A stretch of DNA of 64,000 nucleotides. Source: Rhizobium leguminosarum. Its GTDB lineage: Bacteria > Pseudomonadota > Alphaproteobacteria > Rhizobiales > Rhizobiaceae. A program made the translations under genes and the position numbers. Below, piece after piece: positions 44,762 through 52,504 of this stretch. The DNA lies in the NCBI RefSeq assembly GCF_001679785.1, contig NZ_CP016286.1, positions 558,001 through 622,000 of the forward strand, read 5' to 3'. The notes beneath the pieces are model-generated. The model was not told where the DNA came from and did not search any database. It was given only the letters and a program-made list of their open reading frames with translations. The first letter of the stretch is position 1; each line of letters opens with the position of its first letter.

Positions 44762-44770
44762 GGAAACGGC

Positions 44771-46273
44771 CTATTGGAAGGCCGTTTCGAAGAAGCTGCG
44801 CAGCTTGCGCGAATGCAGCGCTTCCTTCGGCATGGCGGCAAGCTTCTGGACGGCGCGGATGCCGATCTGCAGATGCTGGTTGACCTGCGTGCGGTAGAAG
44901 GCCGTTGCCATGCCCGGCAGCTTCAATTCGCCGTGCAGCGGTTTGTCGGAGACGCAGAGCAGCGTGCCATAGGGCACGCGGAAGCGGAAGCCGTTGGCGG
45001 CGATCGTTGCCGATTCCATGTCGAGCGCGATCGCGCGCGCCTGGGAGAGCCGCTTCACCGGTCCGCGCTGGTCGCGCAGTTCCCAGTTGCGGTTGTCGAT
45101 CGTACCGACGGTGCCGGTGCGCATGATGCGCTTCAACTCGAAACCTTCATAGCCGGTGATTTCGGCAACGGCGGCTTCGAGCGCCACCTGCACTTCGGCC
45201 AGCGCCGGGATCGGCACCCAGACCGGCAGGTCGTCGTCGAGGACATGGTCCTCACGCATATAGGCATGGGCGAGAACATAGTCGCCGAGCCGCTGGCTGT
45301 TGCGAAGACCGGCGCAGTGGCCGAGCATCAGCCAGGCATGCGGGCGCAGCACGGCGACATGGTCGGTGATCGTCTTGGCGTTGGAGGGGCCGACGCCGAT
45401 ATTGATCATGGTGATCCCGGCATGGCCCTTCTTCTTCAGATGGTAGGCCGGCATTTGCGGCAGGCGGGTGAGAGCGGCATCCGTTTCCGGCGCGTTCGAG
45501 CCGGGCAGGGTGACGACATTACCGGGCTCGACGAAGGCAGTATAGCCGTCGCCGCCCTCCGCCATCAGCTTGCGCGCCCAGCCGCAGAATTCGTCGATAT
45601 AGAACTGGTAGTTGGTGAACAGCACGAAATTCTGGAAATGCTCGGCATGCGTCGCCGTATAGTGCGACAGCCGGGCGAGCGAATAGTCGATGCGTTGTGC
45701 GGTAAACGGCGCCAGCGGCGAGGGCTCTCCCGGCGGCGGGATATATTCGCCGTTGGCGATCTCGTCGTCGGTGGTGTTGAGGTCGGGCGTGTCGAAGATA
45801 TCGCGCATCGGAACGTCTATGAAGGCGTTGGTCGATGCTTCCACATGTGCACCTTCGCCGAAGGCGAAGTGGAGCGGGATCGGCGTCGACGATTCTGAGA
45901 CGACGATCGGAACATTATGGCTCTTCATCAGCAGCGACAGCTGCTCCGTGAGGTAATGCTTGAAGAGCTTCGGCCGGGTCACGGTCGTCGTGTAGATGCC
46001 AGGTGCCGTGACATGACCGTAGGAAAGCCGCGAATCGACATGACCGTAGCTTGTCGTCTCGATGCTGACCTGCGGATAAAATGCGCGGTACCGCGAGGAG
46101 ATCGGAGCGCCCTGCGCAAGTTCGCTGAAGCTCTCGATCAGGAAGGCCGTGTTGCGCTCATAAAGCGCTGTCAGCGTCTCGACCGCCTTAGCGGGATCAT
46201 CGAAGCTCTGAGGCTGGAAAGGCGGAGGAGAGGATATGTCGAGGGGCGACAAAAGGGAGATTCGTTTGTTCAT
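44771..46273 (-). CDS. amn: AMP nucleosidase
   Basis: The protein has 500 residues, the typical length. The N-terminal Amn domain (to about 200) includes YPQVSIETTSYGHVDSRLSY and GHVTAPGIYTTTVTRPKLFK. The phosphorylase-fold domain has TMINIGVGPSNAKTITDHVA, LMLGHCAGLRNSQRLGDYVL and ALDMESATIAANGFRFRVPY, which includes the Glu that holds the ribose. It cleaves AMP to adenine and ribose 5-phosphate in the cytoplasm. Confidence 0.96.
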   Translation of the reverse strand: MNKRISLLSPLDISSPPPFQPQSFDDPAKAVETLTALYERNTAFLIESFSELAQGAPISSRYRAFYPQVSIETTSYGHVDSRLSYGHVTAPGIYTTTVTRPKLFKHYLTEQLSLLMKSHNVPIVVSESSTPIPLHFAFGEGAHVEASTNAFIDVPMRDIFDTPDLNTTDDEIANGEYIPPPGEPSPLAPFTAQRIDYSLARLSHYTATHAEHFQNFVLFTNYQFYIDEFCGWARKLMAEGGDGYTAFVEPGNVVTLPGSNAPETDAALTRLPQMPAYHLKKKGHAGITMINIGVGPSNAKTITDHVAVLRPHAWLMLGHCAGLRNSQRLGDYVLAHAYMREDHVLDDDLPVWVPIPALAEVQVALEAAVAEITGYEGFELKRIMRTGTVGTIDNRNWELRDQRGPVKRLSQARAIALDMESATIAANGFRFRVPYGTLLCVSDKPLHGELKLPGMATAFYRTQVNQHLQIGIRAVQKLAAMPKEALHSRKLRSFFETAFQ

Positions 46274-46420
46274 GAGGCATTATAGAGAGTTGTTCTTGAC
46301 AAGCAAACGACGCGCGCCGGCGGATTCCGATTTTTTATACTCCTGCCTGCCCGGTGCGAATGCCTGTCGCCCAACCTGCGCAGCGGTTTTGAGCCAACGA
46401 CATGCATAAATCAAAGACTT

Positions 46421-46442
46421 AAAGCGCATCGCGATGCGCTTT
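46421..46442. repeat. 22-bp perfect palindrome, terminator-like
   Basis: AAAGCGCATCG is followed directly by its exact reverse complement CGATGCGCTTT. It sits 2 bp past the stop of the minus-strand small membrane protein. This palindrome resembles the core of dispersed rhizobial repeats and could end transcription of the small gene. Confidence 0.7.
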
Positions 46443-46444
46443 AG

Positions 46445-46624
46445 TCACCGCACCGAGGGCGCGCAGAAGGTGCCGTTTCTCTCGAGGCAGGTATAGCTCG
46501 CCCCGAAATGCGACTGCGCGCCGCCGCCGCCATCGTGCACCACGACTGCCGAAAACGTGACCGCAAAGATCGCCGCAAACAGCGTGATGATGCTGAGGCG
46601 TCTTGCCAGAATATAGTGGTTCAT
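46445..46624 (-). CDS. Small membrane or secreted protein, 59 residues
   Basis: ATG 46624 follows GGCAAGGCA and opens MNHYILARRLSIITLFAAIF followed by AVTFSAVVVHDGGGG. This is one hydrophobic helix or an uncleaved signal, with a short Cys-containing tail (YTCLERNGTFCAPSVR). The two tail Cys could form a disulfide outside the membrane. The family is not recognised. The frame extends 7 codons upstream without a better ribosome site. Confidence 0.55.
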   Translation of the reverse strand: MNHYILARRLSIITLFAAIFAVTFSAVVVHDGGGGAQSHFGASYTCLERNGTFCAPSVR

Positions 46625-46835
46625 TGCCTTGCCCCCGATACGCAACTCTATCGTGACATGAGTTTTGCCATGCGGCGGCTGAATGAGTGCTGAGATACCG
46701 GTTCATCCGCCGTTCAGCTTGTCGGGCCGGCTCGGGCCGGTCGCCAAGGGTTTCGAGGCATGCCGGCTTCGACATGCTTGGCGTTTTGGATGATGCTGCA
46801 CAGGTGCGTTGCGGTACGCTTATAAGTTGGTTCGG

Positions 46836-47133
46836 CTATTCTTCGGCCGCCCAATCCCGCGCGGTATGGATCACACGCAAGATGACGACGCTTTCGCGTC
46901 CCGCGATCGACCGCAGCTCATAGGAAATTTGTGTAGGGGAGCGGGGTGAGCGACTTTTCATAAGTGCCAGTTATTCGCCCTGGCCGACCGGTTGCAAATT
47001 CGCCAAGTTTCTTGCCGGCATCCTCGATGGCGTCCACGACCCTTTCGGCCGCATCGGGGTTGTCCTTTGCGATTTAATGCAGAATTTCCAGATTATCCTG
47101 ATGTGCTTGCTTCGACCGAAGAACCGGCCTCAT
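46836..47133 (-). pseudogene. Broken ParE-family toxin
   Basis: ATG 47133 overlaps the antitoxin stop (ATGA), the usual TA arrangement. The frame reads MRPVLRSKQAHQDNLEILH, then a TAA where family members have Tyr, then IAKDNPDAAERVVDAIED and AGKKLGEFATGRPGRITG. Near 46909 an extra A shifts the frame; the corrected reading continues PYTISYELRSIAGRESV, VILRVIHTARDWAAEE-stop. One nonsense change and one insertion make it non-functional. Confidence 0.85.
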
Positions 47134-47399
47134 CCGCGCGGGGTCTTCCTACGCTTGGCATCCGCGATGACCTTACGCATTTCGGCGACAGCCTGATCGT
47201 GCGGGATAACACGCCCGGCTTCCGCATCGGCCATGCCGCGCTTGATACCCTCGATGATTTCAAGCTCGCGCTCCACATAGGCCGCTACGGCCTCGCCGGC
47301 GAGGAATGATTTGCCGCGTTGCGTGTCGGCCGCAATCCTGTCGAGCTTTTCTTTTACGTCGGGGCGGACCCGAATTGTCATGGTCCTGCTGCCGGCCAT
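47130..47399 (-). CDS. CopG/RHH-type antitoxin, intact
   Basis: The protein has 89 residues from ATG 47399 (MAGSRTMTIRVRPDVKEKLD). The ribbon-helix-helix N-terminus continues with RIAADTQRGKSFLAGEAVAA, followed by an alpha-helical toxin-neutralising tail (IKRGMADAEAGRVIPHDQAV). It is followed by a dead ParE-like toxin. An AGGAG site is 10 nt upstream and a palindromic operator lies just before it. It is unrelated in sequence to the parD at 34868. Confidence 0.88.
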   Translation of the reverse strand: MAGSRTMTIRVRPDVKEKLDRIAADTQRGKSFLAGEAVAAYVERELEIIEGIKRGMADAEAGRVIPHDQAVAEMRKVIADAKRRKTPRG

Positions 47400-47411
47400 T
47401 TCGAAAACTCC

Positions 47412-47439
47412 TGTGTTGAGCTGTGTACACTCTAACACA
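47412..47439. promoter_or_regulatory. Nested palindromic operator of the second antitoxin
   Basis: TGTGTT (47412-47417) and AACACA (47434-47439) enclose the perfect palindrome GTGTACAC (47423-47430). It lies 13-40 bp upstream of the antitoxin start, as expected for RHH autorepression. Confidence 0.5.
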
Positions 47440-47476
47440 TCCCGGCCGTTACCCGCTATCCGCCCCCCGCGTTCTC

Positions 47477-47815
47477 TCAGAGCCGCGTCCAGGTCTGAGA
47501 CTTGCAGAGGATCTTCATCACGCAGCCCTGCATCCTCAGCGAATTGCCGGAAACCTTGCCTGAGCCGCTATAGGTCTTTTCGGCGGCCGGGTCGGTGATC
47601 TCGCCGGCATAGCTGCCGCCGGTTCCTGCAAGCGTGCCGATCTTCCGGCCGGCATATTTACCGGTCTTCAGTGTCACGCAGTAACTGCCGCCGCAGGATG
47701 CGATCACCGCCGTATCGCCGGCAGCCGTCTTCCAGTTGCCGACGATCGGCTCATCGGCATGCGCGATACCCGCGGTCACTGTTATGACGCCGGCGAGAAC
47801 GAAGCTGCGGATCAT
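47477..47815 (-). CDS. DUF2147-like secreted protein
   Basis: The protein has 112 residues. ATG 47815 follows GGAGGATAAG and opens a signal peptide MIRSFVLAGVITVTAGIAHA. The mature part starts DEPIVGNWKTAAGDTAVI, with SCGGSYCVTLKTGKYAGR and MQGCVMKILCKSQTWTRL, the short beta-rich DUF2147 pattern with two Cys pairs. It is periplasmic and of unknown function. Confidence 0.85.
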   Translation of the reverse strand: MIRSFVLAGVITVTAGIAHADEPIVGNWKTAAGDTAVIASCGGSYCVTLKTGKYAGRKIGTLAGTGGSYAGEITDPAAEKTYSGSGKVSGNSLRMQGCVMKILCKSQTWTRL

Positions 47816-48149
47816 CTTATCCTCCATGATGTTCTTGATCGCCGCGAAAATAACTGACGCGAACGTAAAGGTAAATAAGGTCAATCGTTATCATGCTGAC
47901 TGGCTGAAAAACGCGAGAAAAAGCCGTGCGGCGAGCTTTCAAAGATACCGCCTGCTAATTTCATGATGAACGATCCGTTTATTTTCAAATCTGAATCTTT
48001 CGTAAAATCCGCTCGAAAATCCTTAATTCGCAAGGGATCCGATGTTTAACGAAAATCCAATTTTACCAAGTGTTTGCACTTTGTTTGTCTCAAATTAATC
48101 ATGCATTTTAGGCGTTTTTTGAAAGCCGTTTGGCATAGTGAACCCATCA
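47816..48149. other. AT-rich intergenic region, promoter zone for DUF2147 and Sel1 genes
   Basis: No gene was seen. The stretch 47940-48130 is clearly AT-rich relative to its surroundings. It should hold the divergent promoters, including that of the structured leader of the Sel1-repeat gene. No -35/-10 pair stood out. Confidence 0.3.
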
Positions 48150-48235
48150 AACGAGCGGGGCAAACCCGCCGGACCGAAAGGGCCGCAAGCCGCAAACAGA
48201 CGGCAAGGCCTAGAGGTAAAACAGGGTCAGTCATA
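48150..48235 (+). promoter_or_regulatory. Structured leader of the Sel1 gene, c-di-GMP-I (GEMM)-like motif
   Basis: The leader contains GGGGCAAACCC, a GAAA tetraloop closed by ACC/GGG (CCGGACCGAAAGGGCC), CCGCAAGCC, then GGCAAGGCCTAGAGGTA and AGGGTCAGTC, ending 24 bp before the ATG. The order GGCAAACC - GAAA hairpin - CGCAA(a)GCC - GGCCTA - GGTA resembles the class I cyclic-di-GMP riboswitch. The second half fits less well, so another structured RNA is possible. A covariance search is needed to decide. Confidence 0.35.
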
Positions 48236-48259
48236 AACAGGCTAACAGGGATAAAACCG

Positions 48260-48529
48260 ATGGCACGCTTTGAAATGCACAATGCTGAAACGGCCACCAT
48301 GGGTGGCGACAACAACAGCGCCGATGTCTTCTGCGAAATGGGTCTGATGTATGCGACCGGCCGCGGCTGCGAAGTCGATCTCGTCGCAGCCCACAAATGG
48401 CTGAACATCGCCGCAATCAAGGGCAACGACCGCGCCGCCGAGCTTCGTGCCGACGTGGCCGCCGCCATGGACAAGATGCAGCTCGCAGCAGCGCTACGCG
48501 CCGCCCGCGAGTGGATGACGGTTCACTAG
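48260..48529 (+). CDS. Small Sel1-repeat protein
   Basis: The protein has 89 residues. ATG 48260 follows AGGGATAAAACCG. The body holds one to two Sel1-like repeats: NSADVFCEMGLMYATGRGCE and VDLVAAHKWLNIAAIKGNDR, AAELRADVAAAM. Sel1 repeats are alpha/alpha superhelices for protein contacts. No signal peptide is visible. A conserved-looking structured leader precedes it and a group II intron begins 13 bp after its stop. Confidence 0.85.
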   Translation: MARFEMHNAETATMGGDNNSADVFCEMGLMYATGRGCEVDLVAAHKWLNIAAIKGNDRAAELRADVAAAMDKMQLAAALRAAREWMTVH

Positions 48530-49034
48530 CCCGCTTTTCTCAGTGCGCCCCGACGGCGCGTAACACCAGTGGAGGAAGGTTCCACCCAGATAATTGTCGA
48601 TAGGTCTGGTAGCTGACGAGCGGCTTGGCAGGGTAACCGGCCGGGCCGAAGCCTCGTGACAAAGGCCGCCTTGGGCGGTTGAGCAATCCAGTGGGCCGTA
48701 ACGAGTGTGAAGCCTGAGCAGGCCTCGAAAGTGAAGATGCGGATGCCGACCCTCCTGAGATTAGGGGAAGGCAGCACGAGCGGGGAAGAAATCGACGAGC
48801 GCACCCGCTCGATTCGCCGGGGTAGTGGGCACGGCACGCTGGAAAGGTGGTGCGGGTAATCGGGGGAGACCCGTCCCGGGCGAGGGTAGCGGCCTCAACG
48901 GCGTGCTTGGCACGCCGGTCTGGAGCGGGAGTCGGACAGGGTCATACTACTGCTGAGGCCGGGTAATGCCGGTGGAGGGAAGGCCCCTGACTTCTGGTGT
49001 GCTTTTGACGATGATGAGGTGGAGGTGATTGGCG

Positions 49035-50357
49035 ATGAGCCTGCAAACGCCTGATAAGATCCGGACTCTTCAGAGGAAGCTGTATCGTAAAGCGAAGGCG
49101 GAGCCTGCCTTCCGCTTTTACGCTCTCTACGACAAGATCTGTCGCGACGACATTCTGTACCATGCCTATCGGCTAGCCCGCTCCAATGCTGGTTCGCCGG
49201 GCGTCGACGGCGTGACGTTCGCGCGGATCGAGGCGGCGGGAGCGCAGGAGTGGCTGGCGGGACTGCGCGAGGAACTCGTTTCGAAAACGTATCGGCCCCA
49301 ACTGGTACGACGGGTCATGCTACCAAAGCCTGGAGGTGGAGAAAGGCCGCTCGGTATTCCGACTATTCGGGATCGTGTCGTCCAGACTGCCGCCAAGCTG
49401 GTGCTTGAACCGATCTTCGAGGCGGATTTCGAGGATAGCGCCTATGGCTATCGCCCCAATCGGGGTGGTGGTCAGGCGGTCAAGGAGGTGCACCGGCTAA
49501 TATGCCGGGGTTACACCGATGTGGTCGACGCTGATTTGTCGGGATATTTCGACTCGATTCCGCACGCGGACCTTCTACGATCCGTGGCCCGCAGGGTCGT
49601 CGACAGGCATGTGCTGCATCTTATCAAGATGTGGCTGAAAGCGCCTGTTGAAGAACGGGATGGCGACGGCAAGCGGCGCATGAGTGGTGGTCGCAACGCA
49701 ACGAGCGGAACGCCTCAGGGCGGTGTCGCGAGTCCGATGCTGGCCAACATCTACATGAACCGTTTCCTGAAGCATTGGCGGCAGACCGCACGGGGAGAAG
49801 CGTTCCAAGCCCACGTCGTTTCCTACGCCGACGACTTCGTCATCCTCAGCCGTGGTTATGCGGAAGAGGCTCTGTCGTGGACGCGGCTGGTTATGGCGAA
49901 GCTCGGGCTCACCCTCAATGAGGCGAAAACCTCGGTGAGGAATGCACGACAGGAGCATTTCGACTTCCTTGGCTATAGCTTTGGCCCCGAGCATTTTCGC
50001 AAGGATGGTCATTGGTATCTGGGCGCAAGCCCATCTCGGAAAAGTGTCCAGCGGCTCAAGAAAAAGGTGAGCGATTTGCTCGTGCCCGGTGAGATGGGGA
50101 CATGGCCCGACGTGCGGAACCGGCTCAACCGCCTTTTGCGCGGCTGGTCGACCTACTTCGGTTATGGCTCCCGCCTTCCGGCATATCGGGCGGTCGACAA
50201 CCATGTTTACGAGCGTGTGCGAAACTTCCTCACGCGGCGGCACAAGGTGGCAGGGCGCGGGTCGCACCGTTTCTCCGATGACTATGTCTTTGGAGAGGGC
50301 GGTGTGCTGCGCCTTCGACGCGTCCACATCGGGCCACCTCCGAGAGCTATGCGGTGA
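49035..50357 (+). CDS. ltrA: Group II intron-encoded protein (reverse transcriptase/maturase)
   Basis: The protein has 440 residues; ATG 49035 follows GGAGG by 9 nt. RT blocks include GSPGVDGVTF, LPKPGGGERPLGIPTIRDRV, EDSAYGYRPNRGG, DADLSGYFDSIPH, SGTPQGGVASPMLANIYMN and the catalytic YADD at 264-267. The maturase (X) domain is RLNRLLRGWSTYFGYGSRLP. No HNH endonuclease domain follows, which is common in bacterial intron classes that use nicked or single-stranded targets. It splices the intron RNA and copies it into DNA. Confidence 0.96.
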   Translation: MSLQTPDKIRTLQRKLYRKAKAEPAFRFYALYDKICRDDILYHAYRLARSNAGSPGVDGVTFARIEAAGAQEWLAGLREELVSKTYRPQLVRRVMLPKPGGGERPLGIPTIRDRVVQTAAKLVLEPIFEADFEDSAYGYRPNRGGGQAVKEVHRLICRGYTDVVDADLSGYFDSIPHADLLRSVARRVVDRHVLHLIKMWLKAPVEERDGDGKRRMSGGRNATSGTPQGGVASPMLANIYMNRFLKHWRQTARGEAFQAHVVSYADDFVILSRGYAEEALSWTRLVMAKLGLTLNEAKTSVRNARQEHFDFLGYSFGPEHFRKDGHWYLGASPSRKSVQRLKKKVSDLLVPGEMGTWPDVRNRLNRLLRGWSTYFGYGSRLPAYRAVDNHVYERVRNFLTRRHKVAGRGSHRFSDDYVFGEGGVLRLRRVHIGPPPRAMR

Positions 50358-50369
50358 AGCCAGTCGGAA

Positions 50370-50400
50370 AGCCGGATGCCGGAAATCGGCACGTCCGGTT
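50370..50400 (+). ncRNA. Group II intron domain V
   Basis: AGCCGGATGCCG-GAAAT-CGGCACGTCCGGTT has the catalytic AGC triad, the two-base bulge (CG in GCACGTCC) and the GAAA-type terminal loop of domain V. It lies 12 nt after the ORF stop. Confidence 0.92.
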
Positions 50401-50456
50401 TGACGAGCGGGGACAGGAAACGGGACTCATGTCACCGCGCCTGTCCTCGACTCTAC

Positions 50457-50618
50457 CAGCGTCACTGGTATTGATTGGGTGCGCTGTCGGCTGGCGTTGC
50501 GTGCACACCGAGGACGCGGGCGGTCGCCGCCGCGATGTTGGGCGTTTTGTCTGGTCCGGCGATGTATCCTCTGTCGTTGGCGGGAAGGGCTCGGGTCCGT
50601 GCGCGGCGACAAACAAGG
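50457..50618. other. Fragment between the intron and the IS, origin unresolved
   Basis: No complete gene is present. On the minus strand one frame reads ANDRGYIAGPDKTPNIAAAT and ARVLGVHATPADSAPNQYQ then stops, which looks protein-like. It could be the tail of a gene cut by the insertions. I could not name it. Confidence 0.3.
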
Positions 50619-52473
50619 TGAGACTCGTATTGCCTCACCCAAGAGTGTTCCCGGAGAATAATGCCGTTGCCTCACTCGGATGTTCTCGAATGCCTCACGG
50701 GTTGTTACGATCTTGTCCCCGCACCTGGTGCAAGGTGACGGAGGTAGCGAAGCCGCTCGCGAGCGCGCCCTCAATAGCGCTGTAGCGAGCGGGCGGCTTC
50801 GCGGGCGTTCATCATGTTTTCCGCGGGTTGTCGAAGGCCAACCTGGCGGTAAGAGCCTCACTGCACGACCTCTACGTTTTGCGTCTGCCGCGCGGCATCG
50901 GCGAATGGCCCGAACACCAGCGCATTGGCCTGTGTACTGCGCCAGATCTTCATTCGACGCTGCACGGTCCGAATGAGGCCGTCGGGATACACGCCGGGGT
51001 ATTTGACCTGCAAGCGTTCAAGCAACTCTCGCGAAGTTCGCCAAGGCTCCGCCTCGAACCAATCCTCGAGTTCGGCAGTGACGGCGAGTAGAGGATCGGG
51101 CCTCCGCCGCTCTCGCTTGGCCGCTGGCTTGGAGCGGGCAGTCGGTTTCACTTCACCACCACGCCAAGCAATCCGTAAGCCAGACAGAAAGTCTTCGAGC
51201 GGTAATGCCTCGCCGTCGGTGGCAGGCGGACCATCAGGCTTGTCAGCAATTTCGACCAATCTCTCTTGTGCCAGCCGTATGTCGCGGAGCAGCCGAACCG
51301 GATCGAGCGTCAGGTACATCGCCTTGAGCCGAAGGCATGTATCCTCCGGCGTGCGTGCGTCGTCAAGCAGCCGCTGATAAGGCGTGGCGGGACGATGATA
51401 GCGCTTGATCACCTTGGCTCCGTCACGGTGCTTTTCTTTCAGCTTGAATGATGGCTGAAAGAAATTCACGAACAACCGCATTGAGGAATAAAGCTTGGCC
51501 AGCTCCCGGGTGGCTCGCAGCCCCTCGAAGCGTCGGTATCCAACGATCTTGCGCACGATCGCGCCATTCTTCTGCTCGACAAATGCCTGGTCGTTCTTTC
51601 GGTAGGGGCGGCAACGGGTGAGTTCGATATTATCTCGCAAGCAATACTCATGAACGCTCTCGTTCATGAACACACTGTCGTTGTCGGTGTCGAAGCCCAG
51701 CAGCGGGAACGGCAGCAACTTGCGCAGTTCGGTCAACGCAGTGATCAGTACCGTTTGCTCGCGAACCAGCAGCGGCGCGCATTCCGTCCAGCCCGTGGCT
51801 ATATCGGTCAACACCAGCGTTTGCGAGAAGGCACCTCTCGCGTACGGGCCGGAATGAGAAACGAGATCAGCCTCGACAAAGCCGGGTGCGGGGTCATCCC
51901 AATCCGAGAACGTTCGAACGGGAACACTACGCCGAATCGCCGTTGATCCTTTCCGGCGCCGCGGACCCGTGGCGCTCGCTTTAATCTCCTTGAGGACTCG
52001 ATCAATCGTCGCTGGGCTCATCGTCAAGAGTTGCCGGCGCGTCTCGCTATTCATATCGCCATGTCCATGACGTTCCATCGCTTCGATCAGTGTTGGCAAC
52101 AGGGGGTGTAGTCGCTTGCCGCAAATTCGATCCGACGCCTCCCAAACAACGACGAGCGCCGCCCGCACGTCATCGCCGTAAACCCGGCGCCCTGGCCGAG
52201 GACCACCCTTCGCCGGTTCGCGTTCTCCTCGCAGCAGTCGCATCGCATGCTTGCGATGAAAGCCCGTGAGCGCCACGAACTCGTCCAACATCCTCGCCTT
52301 CTCGGCCCGCCCGCCTAACACATAGCGACAACTGATCGCCGCCACCAATTCCACACGTGTCGCCATGCTTACCTTCCTCATCAAAGCTCCCGAGGTTGAT
52401 TCGTCGGGAGCAATTTAGATGAGGCAATAACCCATTCTCAGGGAGCAGTTCAGGCGAGGCAATGCGCGTCTCA
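50619..52473. mobile_element. ISNCY-type insertion sequence with imperfect terminal repeats
   Basis: The left end TGAGACTCGTATTGCCTCAC and the inverted right end TGAGACGCGCATTGCCTCGC match at 16-17 of 20 positions. Similarity continues inward (GTTCCCGGAGAAT against CTCCCTGAGAAT, then TTGCCTCA on both sides). Each end thus has at least two TTGCCTC boxes, presumably transposase sites. Length is about 1.86 kb with one transposase gene. No clear target duplication was found, so the exact ends may differ by a few bases. Confidence 0.8.
50858..52366 (-). CDS. DDE transposase/integrase-core protein (ISNCY family)
   Basis: The protein has 502 residues. ATG 52366 (MATRVELVAAISCRYVLGGR) has AGGAAGG 7 nt upstream. 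The N-terminal HTH region precedes an rve-type catalytic core with Asp in APGFVEADLVSHSG, Asp in LLGFDTDNDSVFMNE and Glu in NDQAFVEQKNGAIVRK (DDE). The C-terminus is basic. It looks complete and potentially active. Confidence 0.9.
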   Translation of the reverse strand: MATRVELVAAISCRYVLGGRAEKARMLDEFVALTGFHRKHAMRLLRGEREPAKGGPRPGRRVYGDDVRAALVVVWEASDRICGKRLHPLLPTLIEAMERHGHGDMNSETRRQLLTMSPATIDRVLKEIKASATGPRRRKGSTAIRRSVPVRTFSDWDDPAPGFVEADLVSHSGPYARGAFSQTLVLTDIATGWTECAPLLVREQTVLITALTELRKLLPFPLLGFDTDNDSVFMNESVHEYCLRDNIELTRCRPYRKNDQAFVEQKNGAIVRKIVGYRRFEGLRATRELAKLYSSMRLFVNFFQPSFKLKEKHRDGAKVIKRYHRPATPYQRLLDDARTPEDTCLRLKAMYLTLDPVRLLRDIRLAQERLVEIADKPDGPPATDGEALPLEDFLSGLRIAWRGGEVKPTARSKPAAKRERRRPDPLLAVTAELEDWFEAEPWRTSRELLERLQVKYPGVYPDGLIRTVQRRMKIWRSTQANALVFGPFADAARQTQNVEVVQ

Positions 52474-52504
52474 TCCTGATCGTCGCGCTATAGGTCCGGC
52501 GGCA

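Larger units (their letters stand above)
48543..50456 (+). mobile_element. Group II intron with encoded reverse transcriptase
   Basis: The 5' end GTGCGCC at 48543 matches the GUGYG intron start. About 490 bp of structured RNA domains precede the ORF. After the ORF come domain V (50370-50400) and a domain VI stem (GGACAGG paired with CCTGTCC, 50411-50448), ending at CTCTAC at about 50456. Total length is about 1.9 kb. It sits 13 bp after the Sel1 gene stop and is followed by IS elements, so it may have entered a non-coding site. The boundaries are by consensus and may be off by a base or two. Confidence 0.9.

Noticed and set aside
52474..52504. Left inverted repeat of the IS1380 element
   Set aside because: No sequence matching the right-hand end could be found here or left of the neighbouring IS, so a complete element was not called.
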